Position numbers and translations under genes: made by a program. This document shows positions 9,564 through 19,542 of a stretch of DNA of 43,232 nt, in pieces; the first letter of the stretch is position 1, and each line of letters opens with the position of its first letter. Origin of the DNA: Akkermansia muciniphila (lineage in GTDB: Bacteria > Verrucomicrobiota > Kiritimatiellia > RFP12 > JAAYNR01). The stretch is taken from contig CAMBQN010000021.1 in NCBI GenBank assembly GCA_945870025.1, positions 1-43,232 on the forward strand, written 5' to 3'. Under the pieces are notes generated by a model. It was not told where the DNA came from. It worked only from the letters and a program-made list of their open reading frames with translations, and made no database searches.

Positions 9564-9962
9564 ATGCTCCCCTACACACACGCAGAGACGATCCGCGTCC
9601 GCTATGGCGAGACCGATCAGATGGGCGTCGTCTGGCACGGCGCCTACATCGCCTATTTCGAGGTCGCGCGAACCGGTGCGCTGCGCGCGCTCGGTCATTC
9701 GTACCGGGACATCGAAGCGACCGGTGTGATGATGCCCGTGGTCGAGGCGAGCATCGCCTACCACCAGCCGGCGCGGTACGATGCCGTGCTGACCGTTCAC
9801 GTGGAGGTGCGCGAACGCCCGACGGCCCGGATGCGCTTCGACTACACGATCCTCGGCGAGGATGGCGCGCAGATCGCGACCGGATTCACCGTTCTGGCCT
9901 TCATGGATCGTGAGACGCGCCGTCCCTGCAAACCGCCTGCCTTTCTCCGCACGCTGTTCTAG
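9564..9962 (+). CDS. YbgC/4HBT-type acyl-CoA thioesterase
   Basis: A 132-residue single hotdog-fold protein hydrolysing acyl-CoA or acyl-ACP thioesters. The family signature R-Y-G-E-T-D-Q-M-G-V-V-W-H-G-A-Y near residue 13 includes the catalytic Asp, followed by Y-F-E-V-A-R-T. Length is normal for YbgC. It starts seven bases after the phosphofructokinase stop. In proteobacteria ybgC accompanies tol-pal genes, which are not seen here, so the physiological substrate is open. Confidence 0.85.
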   Translation: MLPYTHAETIRVRYGETDQMGVVWHGAYIAYFEVARTGALRALGHSYRDIEATGVMMPVVEASIAYHQPARYDAVLTVHVEVRERPTARMRFDYTILGEDGAQIATGFTVLAFMDRETRRPCKPPAFLRTLF

Positions 9963-10042
9963 GCCTTTGTTTCTGGTGTACAGGCCTCTAAAAATGCTAC
10001 ACTCTCCTCAACTGTTGATCACCTTATTTGGATTGGACTGCT

Positions 10043-11035
10043 ATGAGCCTGCGTTGGAATCCGTCGCTTCAGGGGCGTTCGTTGCTGAAAATTTCCGATT
10101 TGACGGACGGAGAGATGGCCGAGTTGATTGATTTGTCACTGGCGCTCAAGGCCCGCCGCGATGCCGGGACGCGCGGTGACTTGCTCAATCGGAAGCAGGT
10201 GGCGTTGATTTTTGAGAAAAGCTCGACGCGCACGCGCAACGCGGCTTCCTGCGCCATCCGCGACGAGGGGGGCGCCACTGAATACCTGACCCGCAACGAC
10301 ATTCATCTGGGCAGCAAGGAGAGCGTGGCCGACACGGCACGGGTGCTGGGGCGGATGTTCGATGGCATCCTGTTCCGAGGGTTCTCGCAGAAAACAGTCG
10401 AGACGCTGGCGCGCTTTTCCGGTGTCCCCGTCTGGAACGGTCTGACCGACGAGGCGCATCCGACGCAAATCTTGGCCGATCTGATGACCCTGAAGCAGAA
10501 ATTCGGCTTGCTCAAGGGGCTGAAGCTGGCCTATGTGGGCGACGGCCGCAACAATGTGGCCAATTCGCTGATGAATGGCTGTGCCAAGGCGGGCGTCCAT
10601 TACGTGAATTGCACGCCGCCCGAGCTGGCACCTGCTGCCACACGGGTCGCTGCGGCACGCGCCATGGCCGCCGTCCACGGCTCAACCGTCGAAATCAGCG
10701 CCGATCCGATCGCGGGAGTCAAGGGCTGCAACGTCATCTACACCGACGTCTGGGTCTCCATGGGCGAGGAAAATCAGAAGGAGAACCGCCTCAAGCTGCT
10801 CCGTCCGTATCAGGTGAACGGCGATCTCGTCCGGGCCACGGGAGTCCCCGAAAGCGAATTTATCTTCCTACACTGCCTGCCAGCCTTCCACGACACGCAA
10901 ACTGACATGACCCGAGACTGCGGCGCGCTGGAGGTGACGGACGAGGTGTTCGAAGCGCCTTACTCCAGAGTCTTTGATGAGGCGGAAAACCGGATGCACA
11001 CCATGAAAGCCCTGTTTGTTTCGGCCTTAACCTAA
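10043..11035 (+). CDS. argF: Ornithine carbamoyltransferase
   Basis: A 330-residue cytosolic enzyme making citrulline from ornithine and carbamoyl phosphate in arginine synthesis. The carbamoyl-phosphate motif F-E-K-S-S-T-R-T lies near residue 55, H-P-T-Q-I-L-A-D at about 140 and the ornithine-loop H-C-L-P-A-F-H-D near 285. M-S-L-R-W at 10043 is chosen over an upstream TTG because it fits family N-termini, though the ribosome site is weak. It is followed after 11 bases by pyrB, so two carbamoyl-phosphate consumers share a transcript. A TGCTACACT extended -10 box near 9994-10002 may start it. Confidence 0.95.
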   Translation: MSLRWNPSLQGRSLLKISDLTDGEMAELIDLSLALKARRDAGTRGDLLNRKQVALIFEKSSTRTRNAASCAIRDEGGATEYLTRNDIHLGSKESVADTARVLGRMFDGILFRGFSQKTVETLARFSGVPVWNGLTDEAHPTQILADLMTLKQKFGLLKGLKLAYVGDGRNNVANSLMNGCAKAGVHYVNCTPPELAPAATRVAAARAMAAVHGSTVEISADPIAGVKGCNVIYTDVWVSMGEENQKENRLKLLRPYQVNGDLVRATGVPESEFIFLHCLPAFHDTQTDMTRDCGALEVTDEVFEAPYSRVFDEAENRMHTMKALFVSALT

Positions 11036-11046
11036 CGGAGAGTAAC

Positions 11047-12129
11047 ATGCATCAAAGAATGTTTGACGTGAGCTGGGATGCCTTCAGCGCGCTGCCTGTC
11101 GCAGAAAAGACGCCCTATCTGATGCAGCCGGACGGCGCGCCGTTTCACACGCTCTTCGCTCAGCAGTTCGATGTGGCCCTCCTCGGCCGACTGGCGGCGC
11201 TGTCCAATGCCATCCGGCAGATCGCCAAGACGCGCAGCGGCACGCTGTTTCTGCAGGATCTGATCTGCCACAAGCGGGCGATGATTTATTTTTCTCAGCC
11301 GAGTTCGCGCACCTTCCTCTCGTTCCTCTCGGCCTGCCAAATCCTCGGCGTGCAGACGGGCGAGGTGCGCGACATGGCGACCTCGTCCGAGTTCAAGGGC
11401 GAGTCCAAGGAGGACTCCGTTCGAACGTTCAGCTCCTATTTTGACATGATCATCATGCGCTCGCCCGAGAAAGGGCTGGCCGAGCGAATGGCTTGGGCGC
11501 TATCCAACTCCGATCGCCCGCTGCCGCTCATCAACGCCGGTTCCGGAAAGGATCAACATCCGACGCAGGCGCTGCTCGATATCTACACGCTGTTGCGCAG
11601 CTTTGAGCGCAACGGCGGCCTGCGCGACCGCACGGTGGTATTTGTCGGCGATCTCGCCCGCGGCCGCACGGTCCGTTCGCTCTCGCTCCTGCTCACGCAG
11701 TATCCCAACATCCGGCAAATCTTTGTCGCGCCGCAGTCGTTGCAAATTGGCGAGGACATTGTTCAGGCGCTCGAGGCGAAAAAAGTCGCCTTTCATCTGA
11801 CCGACGATTTCCATGCGTCGATTCCCGCAGCCGATGCCATCTACATGACGCGCATCCAGGACGAGTGGGATCACGACAAGGGGGAGAGCGCGGCCGTGGA
11901 CATCTCGCGGTTCACGTTTGGCGCCGACGAGCTGAAACTGCTCAAGCCGACGGGCATCATCATGCATCCGCTACCGCGCCGGAGCGAGATCGCCGTTTGC
12001 GTAGATTCCGATCCGCGCGCCATGTACTGGCGCCAGATGCGCAACGGCATGTGGATCCGCGCCGCCCTGATCGCCGAGACCTTCGGCTGCGGCAAACGCA
12101 TTCACGATTACTACAGCCAGAATTTGTAG
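11047..12129 (+). CDS. pyrB: Aspartate carbamoyltransferase, long divergent form
   Basis: Catalyses carbamoyl aspartate formation in pyrimidine synthesis. At 360 residues it is some 50 longer than E. coli PyrB, mostly in an N-terminal extension and loops. Diagnostic motifs are P-S-S-R-T-F (carbamoyl-phosphate site, canonical P-S-T-R-T), K-G-E-S-K-E-D-S (the Lys loop reaching into the neighbouring subunit), H-P-T-Q-A-L-L-D, G-R-T-V-R-S-L (canonical G-R-T-V-H-S-L), R-I-Q-D-E-W-D and H-P-L-P-R-R-S-E-I. The set identifies ATCase rather than a second OTCase. No pyrI regulatory subunit is adjacent. It has a GGAG site at 11037-11040, just after argF. Confidence 0.9.
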   Translation: MHQRMFDVSWDAFSALPVAEKTPYLMQPDGAPFHTLFAQQFDVALLGRLAALSNAIRQIAKTRSGTLFLQDLICHKRAMIYFSQPSSRTFLSFLSACQILGVQTGEVRDMATSSEFKGESKEDSVRTFSSYFDMIIMRSPEKGLAERMAWALSNSDRPLPLINAGSGKDQHPTQALLDIYTLLRSFERNGGLRDRTVVFVGDLARGRTVRSLSLLLTQYPNIRQIFVAPQSLQIGEDIVQALEAKKVAFHLTDDFHASIPAADAIYMTRIQDEWDHDKGESAAVDISRFTFGADELKLLKPTGIIMHPLPRRSEIAVCVDSDPRAMYWRQMRNGMWIRAALIAETFGCGKRIHDYYSQNL

Positions 12130-12151
12130 TGCGTGGCTTCCCTTTGCAGGA

Positions 12152-13798
<1,647 letters not shown>

Positions 13799-14701
13799 AT
13801 GACAAAAAAACAGGCGATTCCCACGGTTACGGTCAACGGGCAGGTCATCCCGCCACAGGCGATCGAATACGAGTTCGGACGGCTGGTCCGATTTTATTCT
13901 CAACACATGCCCGAGGAGCAGGTTCGGGCCCAGGCGCCCGTGCTCCAGCAGCGGGCGGTTGATCAGGCGATTGGTGCCAAACTGCTTTTTGATCAGGCCG
14001 CGAAGCTCGACCTGCTGGTGACCGACGCCGACGTCGACGAGAAATTTCAGGAGGTCTCCGAGCAGGTGGGCGGAGCAGAGAAGCTCGCGGAGGCGCTCGC
14101 CAAGCAGGGGCTTTCGGAGGCCGACTTTCGCGCGCAGCTCACGCGCGGGCAGCGTGTGGAGAAGCTGATTGCGAAGGTCACGGAGGGCGTTCCCGATCCA
14201 CGGGAGTCCGATATCAGCGCCCATTTTAGCGCGCACAAAGACGAGTACAAGCGTGAGGTGCGTGTGCAGGCGCAGCACGTTCTGGTGAAGCCGAAAAACG
14301 GCAGCCCGCAGGCCAAATTCGACGCCATCGCCAAACTCAATGAGATTCGGGCGCGGGTCACGGCCGGCGGGGATTTTGGCGCGGAGGCGGGGGCGCACTC
14401 CGACTGCCCCAGCGGCAAAGCGGACGGAGGCAGCCTCGGCTGGTTTAGCCGCGGCATGATGGTTCCGGAGTTCGACACGGCCGTGTTCTCTATGAAGGTT
14501 GGCGAGCTGAGCGACGTGATCGAAACGCCGTTCGGTTTCCACCTCATCTACAAGAACGACGAGGAGCAGGCGGTCGAAGCATCCTTTGACGACGTACGCG
14601 AATCGATCCGCGATTTCCTGCGCCACACCGCCCGCGGCGAGGTGGTCGCGGCCTATGTCGCCGACTTACGCGAAAAAGCGACGGTGAAGATCGACGCCTA
14701 G
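13799..14701 (+). CDS. PpiC/SurA-type peptidyl-prolyl isomerase
   Basis: A 300-residue folding factor. An N-terminal chaperone part (about residues 10-130) is followed by a parvulin domain (about 155-255) with the typical V-Q-A-Q-H-V-L-V-K start, D-F-G-A-E-A, G-G-S-L-G-W-F-S-R-G-M-M-V-P-E-F and a final F-G-F-H-L-I. Unlike SurA and PrsA it has no signal peptide or lipobox, so as written it would act in the cytosol, perhaps on nascent chains. The short upstream gap holds a -10-like TACACT box only eight bases before ATG, suggesting little or no leader. Confidence 0.88.
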   Translation: MTKKQAIPTVTVNGQVIPPQAIEYEFGRLVRFYSQHMPEEQVRAQAPVLQQRAVDQAIGAKLLFDQAAKLDLLVTDADVDEKFQEVSEQVGGAEKLAEALAKQGLSEADFRAQLTRGQRVEKLIAKVTEGVPDPRESDISAHFSAHKDEYKREVRVQAQHVLVKPKNGSPQAKFDAIAKLNEIRARVTAGGDFGAEAGAHSDCPSGKADGGSLGWFSRGMMVPEFDTAVFSMKVGELSDVIETPFGFHLIYKNDEEQAVEASFDDVRESIRDFLRHTARGEVVAAYVADLREKATVKIDA

Positions 14702-14774
14702 CGGGGCCGAGGACGGTTCCCTAGGGAGCCGGGACGATCCCGCCTTTCATCTTCCCCCGCAAACAGCGAGTTCT

Positions 14775-15803
14775 ATGAGTTTCAGCCACACGCTCTATTC
14801 GGCGATCCGCTCGGTCGGGGCAGGCGTGGCCTGCTGCCTGTTCATGGCGGGATGCGCATCTCTTCCGCCGCCGTCGTCGCAACCGGGAAAACCGCCGCCC
14901 GCCAGTCTGCCCACTAGTCTGACCGGCTGGGTGCCGCTGGCCGACGTGGCCCGGCGGCTTCAGGCGCCTGCCGCCGGTTTGCGGGTATCGGCGAAAGGCG
15001 CAACACTGAAGACCCCGAGCCACACGATCCGCCTGGTTGCCGGTAGTCGCTCCATGGAGATCGATGGCGCCACAATCTGGCTCAATGCGCCGCCGGCCTT
15101 CCAGCCGGCGGGATCAAAAAACCTCTACCTCTCGGCGCCGGACGTCCGGGATCTTGAATCCCTGCACACGCCGCCGAACAAGCGGCTGCCGCAAACCGCC
15201 CGCAGGCGGTACCTGACGGTCATGCTCGATCCCGGACACGGCGGCGAGGATCGGGGGGCCACGAGTGCGGTGACGCGGCAGCAGGAGAAAGACCTGACGC
15301 TGGATCTGGCGCGCCGCGTCGCCGCCGGACTCGCCCGTGCGCCAGTGCATGTGATGTTCACGCGCAACGACGACTCGGCCCTGCCGCTGGATCTCCGGGT
15401 CACACTCACCGCCAACGCCCCAGCCGACTGCCTGGTGAGCATCCATGCGAATGCCGCACCCAATCTGCAGGCCGCCGGCGTTGAGACCTACCTGGTCCCC
15501 GCCGCAGGTTTCCCGTCGACCAGCGGGGGGGCCTCGGAAGCGGTGGCTCCCGGAAACCGGTTTGCCGACGCCAACTTCGCCCTGGCCTTTGCGGTGCACC
15601 GTCAACTGGCCAAACTCGGACGTCCCGACCGGGGCATCAAACGGGCCCGCTATCACGTGCTGCGTAACGCGCCCTGTCCCGCAATTCTCGTGGAAGTGGG
15701 CTTCCTCTCGAATACCAGCGAGGCCCGCCGGCTCGAAACCAGCGACTATCGTCAGCGGCTCGCCGAAGCGATCATCGCGGGCATCCGCGCCTATGTGGAC
15801 TAG
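14775..15803 (+). CDS. N-acetylmuramoyl-L-alanine amidase, lipoprotein
   Basis: A 342-residue zinc amidase of the Amidase_3 (AmiC) family that cuts the amide bond between MurNAc and the stem peptide. The N-terminus has a hydrophobic signal ending in L-F-M-A-G-C, a lipobox, so the mature protein is probably membrane-anchored in the periplasm. The catalytic domain starts near residue 150 with L-D-P-G-H-G-G-E-D-R-G-A (zinc His), contains S-I-H-A-N-A and ends with I-L-V-E-V-G-F-L-S-N (catalytic Glu). Its stop codon overlaps that of the convergent LpxC-like gene in a shared CTAG. Confidence 0.92.
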   Translation: MSFSHTLYSAIRSVGAGVACCLFMAGCASLPPPSSQPGKPPPASLPTSLTGWVPLADVARRLQAPAAGLRVSAKGATLKTPSHTIRLVAGSRSMEIDGATIWLNAPPAFQPAGSKNLYLSAPDVRDLESLHTPPNKRLPQTARRRYLTVMLDPGHGGEDRGATSAVTRQQEKDLTLDLARRVAAGLARAPVHVMFTRNDDSALPLDLRVTLTANAPADCLVSIHANAAPNLQAAGVETYLVPAAGFPSTSGGASEAVAPGNRFADANFALAFAVHRQLAKLGRPDRGIKRARYHVLRNAPCPAILVEVGFLSNTSEARRLETSDYRQRLAEAIIAGIRAYVD

Positions 15804-16822
15804 CAGGTCGTCAGCAGGTCGTGCCGGTAGAGGAGCGTCATCAAACGGCAATCCAGCGTATGACCGGCGCGGTAGGAGACGACCGTTCCGGCCAGCCTTC
15901 CGCAGTCGATTAGCGCCAGAGCCGCGAGCAGGTCGAGCGTGGCCCGATGCCACACCGGCTCGAGCGAACGGCCGTCGGGCTGGAGCAGATGGGGCTCGTT
16001 CAAATACCTTTTCTTGCCGTGGATCAGAATGTTCTGGTTCGTATAGCCCAGATTCCGCGTGTCGGCGAATAAGAGGCCGACGGTCAGGGCGAGGGCCCTC
16101 TGCGCTTGAGACGCGTTGGTGCGCGCAAACGCACCGGTACGGAAGGTTTCGGGGGTCAGATCGTAGACCAAGCGCTGCTTGCCGATCACCGATGAAAAGT
16201 TGATCGCGCAATCCAGGCGCAGCCGGCGAACCCCTTTTTCGGCGGGCAGGATCGTGATGAAATCTCCCCGGTCGCCGCCAATGGTGACCGGCTCCTTCAC
16301 CGTCACGTAGCGCGCCGGCTCGTCCCGTTCGATGATACCCGCGCGTTCGACCGCCTCCACCAGATCCAGGCTGCTGCGGTCAAAAAGAGGCGGATCTCCC
16401 GATCCGGTTTCGACGACCAGATCGTCGATCCCCAAGCCCAGCCGCAGCGCGACGATGTGCTCGACCATGCGCAGGTAGTTGTGCGGCGAGCCGCTGCGCA
16501 GGACGATGTTCCGCTGGCTCGTCCAAATGTTTCGGGGCGAGACGCCGACGTCCAGTTGCTCATCCAGATCGGTGCGCTTGATCCACCAACCCGGATGCTG
16601 CCCCGGAGCGAAGGTCAGGGTCCGCAACGCCCGCCGCGTAAACGTGCCCGGGCCGGAGACCGACTCGCGCCGGCCGAGGGTCGTCCGCCGCGGCGAGTAG
16701 CCGGTTTCGCCCGAGCAGAAGGCGACGTGATCAACCGCCTGGGCATGAAATCGCTCAACGGCCGTCCGCACCCGCTGAGGATCGCCGGCCACTATTCGTC
16801 CGATGGGATAGGTAAAGGACAT
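15800..16822 (-). CDS. Divergent LpxC-like (UDP-3-O-acyl-GlcNAc deacetylase family) protein
   Basis: A 340-residue relative of LpxC, the zinc enzyme committing lipid A synthesis. Family landmarks are M-V-E-H-I-V-A-L (first zinc His), G-L-G-I-D-D-L-V-V-E, N-F-S-S-V-I-G-K and a C-terminal W-H-R-A-T-L-D with G-H-T-L-D. It departs from true LpxC: the G-L-H-S-G motif reads G-P-G-T-F, the H-K-x-L-D zinc motif has one extra residue between His and Asp, and the following G-D is replaced by A-A. About 25 unrelated residues precede the fold. It may be a paralogue with altered activity rather than the essential deacetylase. Start ATG has AGAGG upstream. Confidence 0.7.
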   Translation of the reverse strand: MSFTYPIGRIVAGDPQRVRTAVERFHAQAVDHVAFCSGETGYSPRRTTLGRRESVSGPGTFTRRALRTLTFAPGQHPGWWIKRTDLDEQLDVGVSPRNIWTSQRNIVLRSGSPHNYLRMVEHIVALRLGLGIDDLVVETGSGDPPLFDRSSLDLVEAVERAGIIERDEPARYVTVKEPVTIGGDRGDFITILPAEKGVRRLRLDCAINFSSVIGKQRLVYDLTPETFRTGAFARTNASQAQRALALTVGLLFADTRNLGYTNQNILIHGKKRYLNEPHLLQPDGRSLEPVWHRATLDLLAALALIDCGRLAGTVVSYRAGHTLDCRLMTLLYRHDLLTTC

Positions 16823-16925
16823 AAAAATTTAACCTCTTCTGCTTACGTAACGTGAGGCAATGAATTATCATAGCCCAAAAGCGTCCGGGGTGAAAGTGCA
16901 TATTCGTCAAATTTTCACCTTTGCC

Positions 16926-16954
16926 TTGACGCCGCAGGAGCGATACGCTATTTT
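16926..16954 (+). promoter_or_regulatory. Promoter of tRNA-Ser
   Basis: TTGACG (16926-16931), 17 bases, then TATTTT (16949-16954). The start would fall a few bases before the mature tRNA at 16971. Confidence 0.65.
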
Positions 16955-16970
16955 TAATGCCTCTTACTGC

Positions 16971-17060
16971 GGAGGGGTGGCAGAGCCTGGTTGAATGCAC
17001 ATGACTCGAAATCATGCGTGCCGCAAGGTACCGGGGGTTCGAATCCCTCCCCCTCCGCCA
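16971..17060 (+). tRNA. tRNA-Ser (anticodon CGA)
   Basis: A 90-base class II tRNA. The acceptor stem GGAGGGG pairs with CCCCTCC, and discriminator G plus CCA is encoded. The anticodon stem CATGA/TCATG encloses the loop CTCGAAA with anticodon CGA at 17007-17009, reading UCG. A long variable arm and a GTTCGAATCC T-loop complete the serine-type structure. Confidence 0.96.
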
Positions 17061-17062
17061 CT

Positions 17063-17089
17063 AAAAAGCCCTTAAAATATGGGGTTTTT
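17063..17089 (+). terminator. Terminator-like hairpin after tRNA-Ser
   Basis: AAAAAGCCC and GGGGTTTTT can pair around a nine-base AT-rich loop, with one G-G mismatch, and the 3' arm is itself a T-run. It lies two bases after the tRNA CCA. Confidence 0.5.
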
Positions 17090-17164
17090 GCCATAAAATA
17101 GGCGATTTTCCGGTCTGCACACCTTTTTCGATAGTTGCACATAAAGGCAGCTTTAGGCGGTCAT

Positions 17165-17230
17165 TTTGTCATCATTTTGTCAGCAGATTGTCAGCAGGTT
17201 GCCAACTGATTGTCAGCAGAATGTCAGCAC
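17165..17230. repeat. Six tandem 11-base units, iteron-like, next to tRNA-Ser
   Basis: Consecutive 11-base units in exact phase: TTTGTCATCAT, TTTGTCAGCAG, ATTGTCAGCAG, GTTGCCAACTG, ATTGTCAGCAG, AATGTCAGCAC. Such short direct repeats near a tRNA 3' end can be arm-type integrase sites or replication iterons. No integrase or Rep gene is in the window beside them. Confidence 0.8.
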
Positions 17231-17686
17231 CCCCCATTGAATGGCATGAACCCACGGCCTATCGCCGGGGCGGAAACGGCTCGTCCTGCGGTCGGCGGCT
17301 GAGGCGGCGGTATTGACGCCGGGTCGGTCAGGAAGGCAGCAGCTTGCGGTTTCCGGTGATTCAGCAACGGATCCACCACGCGCCGGATTGCGGCCAAGGG
17401 GTTTTTGGGGCTTCCTGGACGGAAGACCGTCGCTGAGTAGGTCCGGAAATGGAGCCAGGGGAAAGAGAAACCGCAGACCGCCGGCAAGATAATGAAGGGG
17501 TGATTGGCGCAGATGAACGGCCCGTTCTGAAGGGCGCTCAATCACGCCCGGAAGAACGGGCCGTGGCCGGGGGACCTGCTAATGGTTCTTCAAGCGATGA
17601 GCTGCTCACTCCCATCCCCTGTCCAGAAGATCTCGGGTTCGGATGCTGGATAGAATACCAGGCCCTTGGCGGCCGATAGGTAAGAA
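17231..17686. other. Intergenic, no recognisable gene
   Basis: GC-rich sequence between the 11-base repeats and the HEPN gene. Open frames exist on the minus strand (to about 17545) but their translations are Pro/Ser/Arg-rich without any family motif. It may be eroded mobile-element DNA. Confidence 0.5.
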
Positions 17687-18088
17687 TTATGGGTTACCGT
17701 CTCGCAGGCCCAGATGTGTGCGAAGTGCCGTCCGATAGCGGCGCATGAGCAGAATAGCGAGTTTAGCATCGTCCTTTGTCGCCGGTTCTCCAGGATAGCG
17801 GAAGTGCGTTGCGTACCGCGTCAAACTGACAAGTCCGTCGCGATCCACGGCGGCCCCGAGACGATCCACGCCGCATAGATCAAGCAGTACATAGAGATCG
17901 TGCGTCTTCGAGATGGGGCGTTCCATTTCCTGCAGGACGGCCTTCAAGTACTTCTCGATGCATTGCTGCGCATGATAGCAGACTGCCCCCGGCGAAGGCC
18001 GTTTGCGCACGCGGCTTTCGCGCTCGGCTACGGCGGCATCCTCTTCCGCCTTGTTGACCCATTCAAGCGTGATGTTGCGTGCGCACAT
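17687..18088 (-). CDS. HEPN-domain toxin of a HEPN/MNT pair
   Basis: A 133-residue helical HEPN protein. The family blocks A-V-C-Y-H-A-Q-Q-C-I-E-K-Y-L-K-A-V-L, K-T-H-D-L-Y-V-L-L and R-Y-P-G-E-P are clear. HEPN proteins paired with small nucleotidyltransferases act as RNase toxins neutralised by the partner; the R-Y-A-T-H-F-R-Y segment supplies Arg and His residues that could form the active site, though spacing does not exactly fit the R-x4-6-H rule. The gene begins inside the end of the MNT gene (26-base overlap), showing coupled translation. It lies in the region downstream of tRNA-Ser, consistent with an acquired defence or stabilisation module. Confidence 0.87.
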   Translation of the reverse strand: MCARNITLEWVNKAEEDAAVAERESRVRKRPSPGAVCYHAQQCIEKYLKAVLQEMERPISKTHDLYVLLDLCGVDRLGAAVDRDGLVSLTRYATHFRYPGEPATKDDAKLAILLMRRYRTALRTHLGLRDGNP

Positions 18089-18398
18089 AGAGCAACTTTC
18101 CTGTCTTGAACATGCCGGTCAGCGCCATGTCGTTCGCATCCATACGACGTTTCAACTCAACGGGTCTGCGGACCAGAATATCCAGAGGGAATGGGCGGGA
18201 CAGTGCCCGATCAATCTCGATTTCCTGATCAATATCACGCTTTTTATCGTGATCCATGACGACGAGAAGGTCAACATCGCTGTCGGCAGCCGACGTTCCT
18301 GTGGCCTGGGAACCGAATAAGAGCACGGTCTGCGGGTTGAAACGCGCAACGAGTCGTTTAACGTAATCGTCAATGGCATCCAGTGTAATCGGCATCAT
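18063..18398 (-). CDS. MNT-type minimal nucleotidyltransferase antitoxin
   Basis: A 111-residue protein of the DNA polymerase beta-like superfamily. The catalytic signature G-S-Q-A-T-G-T-S-A-A-D-S-D-V-D-L-L-V-V (G-S-x-A-x-G and D-x-D) is intact and a third acidic residue is available in the L-D-I-L-V-R segment. Known MNT antitoxins adenylylate a Tyr on the HEPN partner, but the partner's modified residue is not certain here. Start 18398 or 18395 (M-M-P), with GGAGAAG upstream. First gene of the two-gene operon. Confidence 0.87.
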   Translation of the reverse strand: MMPITLDAIDDYVKRLVARFNPQTVLLFGSQATGTSAADSDVDLLVVMDHDKKRDIDQEIEIDRALSRPFPLDILVRRPVELKRRMDANDMALTGMFKTGKLLYVRTQHHA

Positions 18399-18419
18399 GA
18401 CTCTTCTCCAGATGCGTGT

Positions 18420-18448
18420 ATGTTACCACTTTCAGTACCTGTCTGCAA
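18420..18448 (-). promoter_or_regulatory. Candidate promoter of the MNT/HEPN operon
   Basis: On the minus strand TTGCAG (18448-18443), 17 bases, and TAACAT (18425-18420) precede the MNT start by about 20 bases. Confidence 0.5.
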
Positions 18449-19077
18449 GTTTGGCGCACTCCAAAAAACGCGGATGCTGATTGATGGCGAAACGGGGATA
18501 AACAGAGGCGTTCCCAGAGAACGGCGGATCGGCTGCAGGAGAGCTGCTGGCGACTATCGGAACGCTGACTCTGATGCTGGCCCAGGGCGGCGTGTGACGG
18601 GAATATTTTGCTTGCGATGCAATAGTTTAGACACAGATGAGTGTCCCCGAGATATCTCTGTTGCCCAGGAAGACACGGGCGGCGGTCGAGGCCGGCGATA
18701 AGGTGGTCGAGTGGCGCGGGTTGATAGGAGTGGCGAGCGCGGACGGGGGTGAGTGAGGAAGGGCGAGAGGAGTGTGTGGGTGTGGGAGTGAGCGAGGCGA
18801 CGCGGTGACGGGTGGGGCAGCGGGGTCCGGGCAAGAATGCGCAGGGCTGTAAGGGAGAAAGGGAAAGACGGACTCGATCTTGGCGCGAAAGAACATGAGG
18901 TTTGAGGCCAGTACGGCGGACGAGGGGTAAGGATAGTACAACCGCTGGCTTTCTGACCCTCTCTTCGTCTTCTTTCAATCACTTTGGCATCAAAGGGTTG
19001 CTCGGGCACGGGCGGAGGGGACTGGAGAGAAGGCCCGTCCCTTGCCAGGCCTAAAGACAAATTCGTGCAACTGCAAC
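18449..19077. other. Intergenic, low-complexity, no recognisable gene
   Basis: Long frames on both strands translate to Pro/Ser/His/Arg-rich low-complexity peptides and I do not accept them as genes. The part at 18735-18800 holds GTGAG/GTGTGGG-rich sequence resembling the 148-299 repeat on the other strand. A segment at 18833-18873 resembles 35138-35178. Confidence 0.5.
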
Positions 19078-19542
19078 TCAGGCAATAAATGTTCTGCGAC
19101 TGACTTTGGACCATGCTTCCATGAACTTGGCTGATGCCTTGGCCATAATGTGGCCATTCTGACGGATGTCAGCCTCCATATAGAAAAGCGGAGGTAACGA
19201 TTTAGCCAGCCGGGCACTAACGATGGCGGGGCGGCTCACGATTATGGGTTTTAGGAACCTCACGTTCAGCTCTCCCGTCAGCGCAGCTCGTCCGTGCGCG
19301 AAGAGACAGTTCGTCATCGCGCTATCCAGAAGCGCGGCGATGACGCCGCCATGCAGATAGCCAGTGTAACCCTGGTATAGTCGGTCACATGGGAACAGTG
19401 CTTCCACGTGCCCATCGGCATGCGTGTTGAACGCGAGCCGAAGTCCCTGCGGATGGTCGGCGCCACAGAGCATGCACTGCGAGTGCAGACTTGCCTGAAG
19501 CGCCGCCATGGCCGCCGTTGTGGGCTCAGTGATCACAGACAT
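19078..19542 (-). CDS. PaaI-like hotdog thioesterase
   Basis: A 154-residue thioesterase-fold protein with the PaaI signature [16 protein letters not shown] and an N-terminal C-M-L-C-G motif. It would hydrolyse an acyl-CoA. ATG 19542 overlaps the end of the Mrp-NifX gene by 17 bases, and an in-frame ATG at 19509 is an alternative. It is the last gene of the ORP-like operon; why a thioesterase belongs there is unknown, and the C-x2-C could bind a metal. Confidence 0.8.
   Translation of the reverse strand: MSVITEPTTAAMAALQASLHSQCMLCGADHPQGLRLAFNTHADGHVEALFPCDRLYQGYTGYLHGGVIAALLDSAMTNCLFAHGRAALTGELNVRFLKPIIVSRPAIVSARLAKSLPPLFYMEADIRQNGHIMAKASAKFMEAWSKVSRRTFIA

Noticed and set aside
17165..17230. 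Possible CRISPR array
   Set aside because: Units are 11 bases with no spacers and no cas genes; tandem iteron-like repeats instead.
18370..19114. Two overlapping minus-strand frames with Pro/Ser/His-rich translations
   Set aside because: Low-complexity, no ribosome site or family motif; treated as intergenic repeats.
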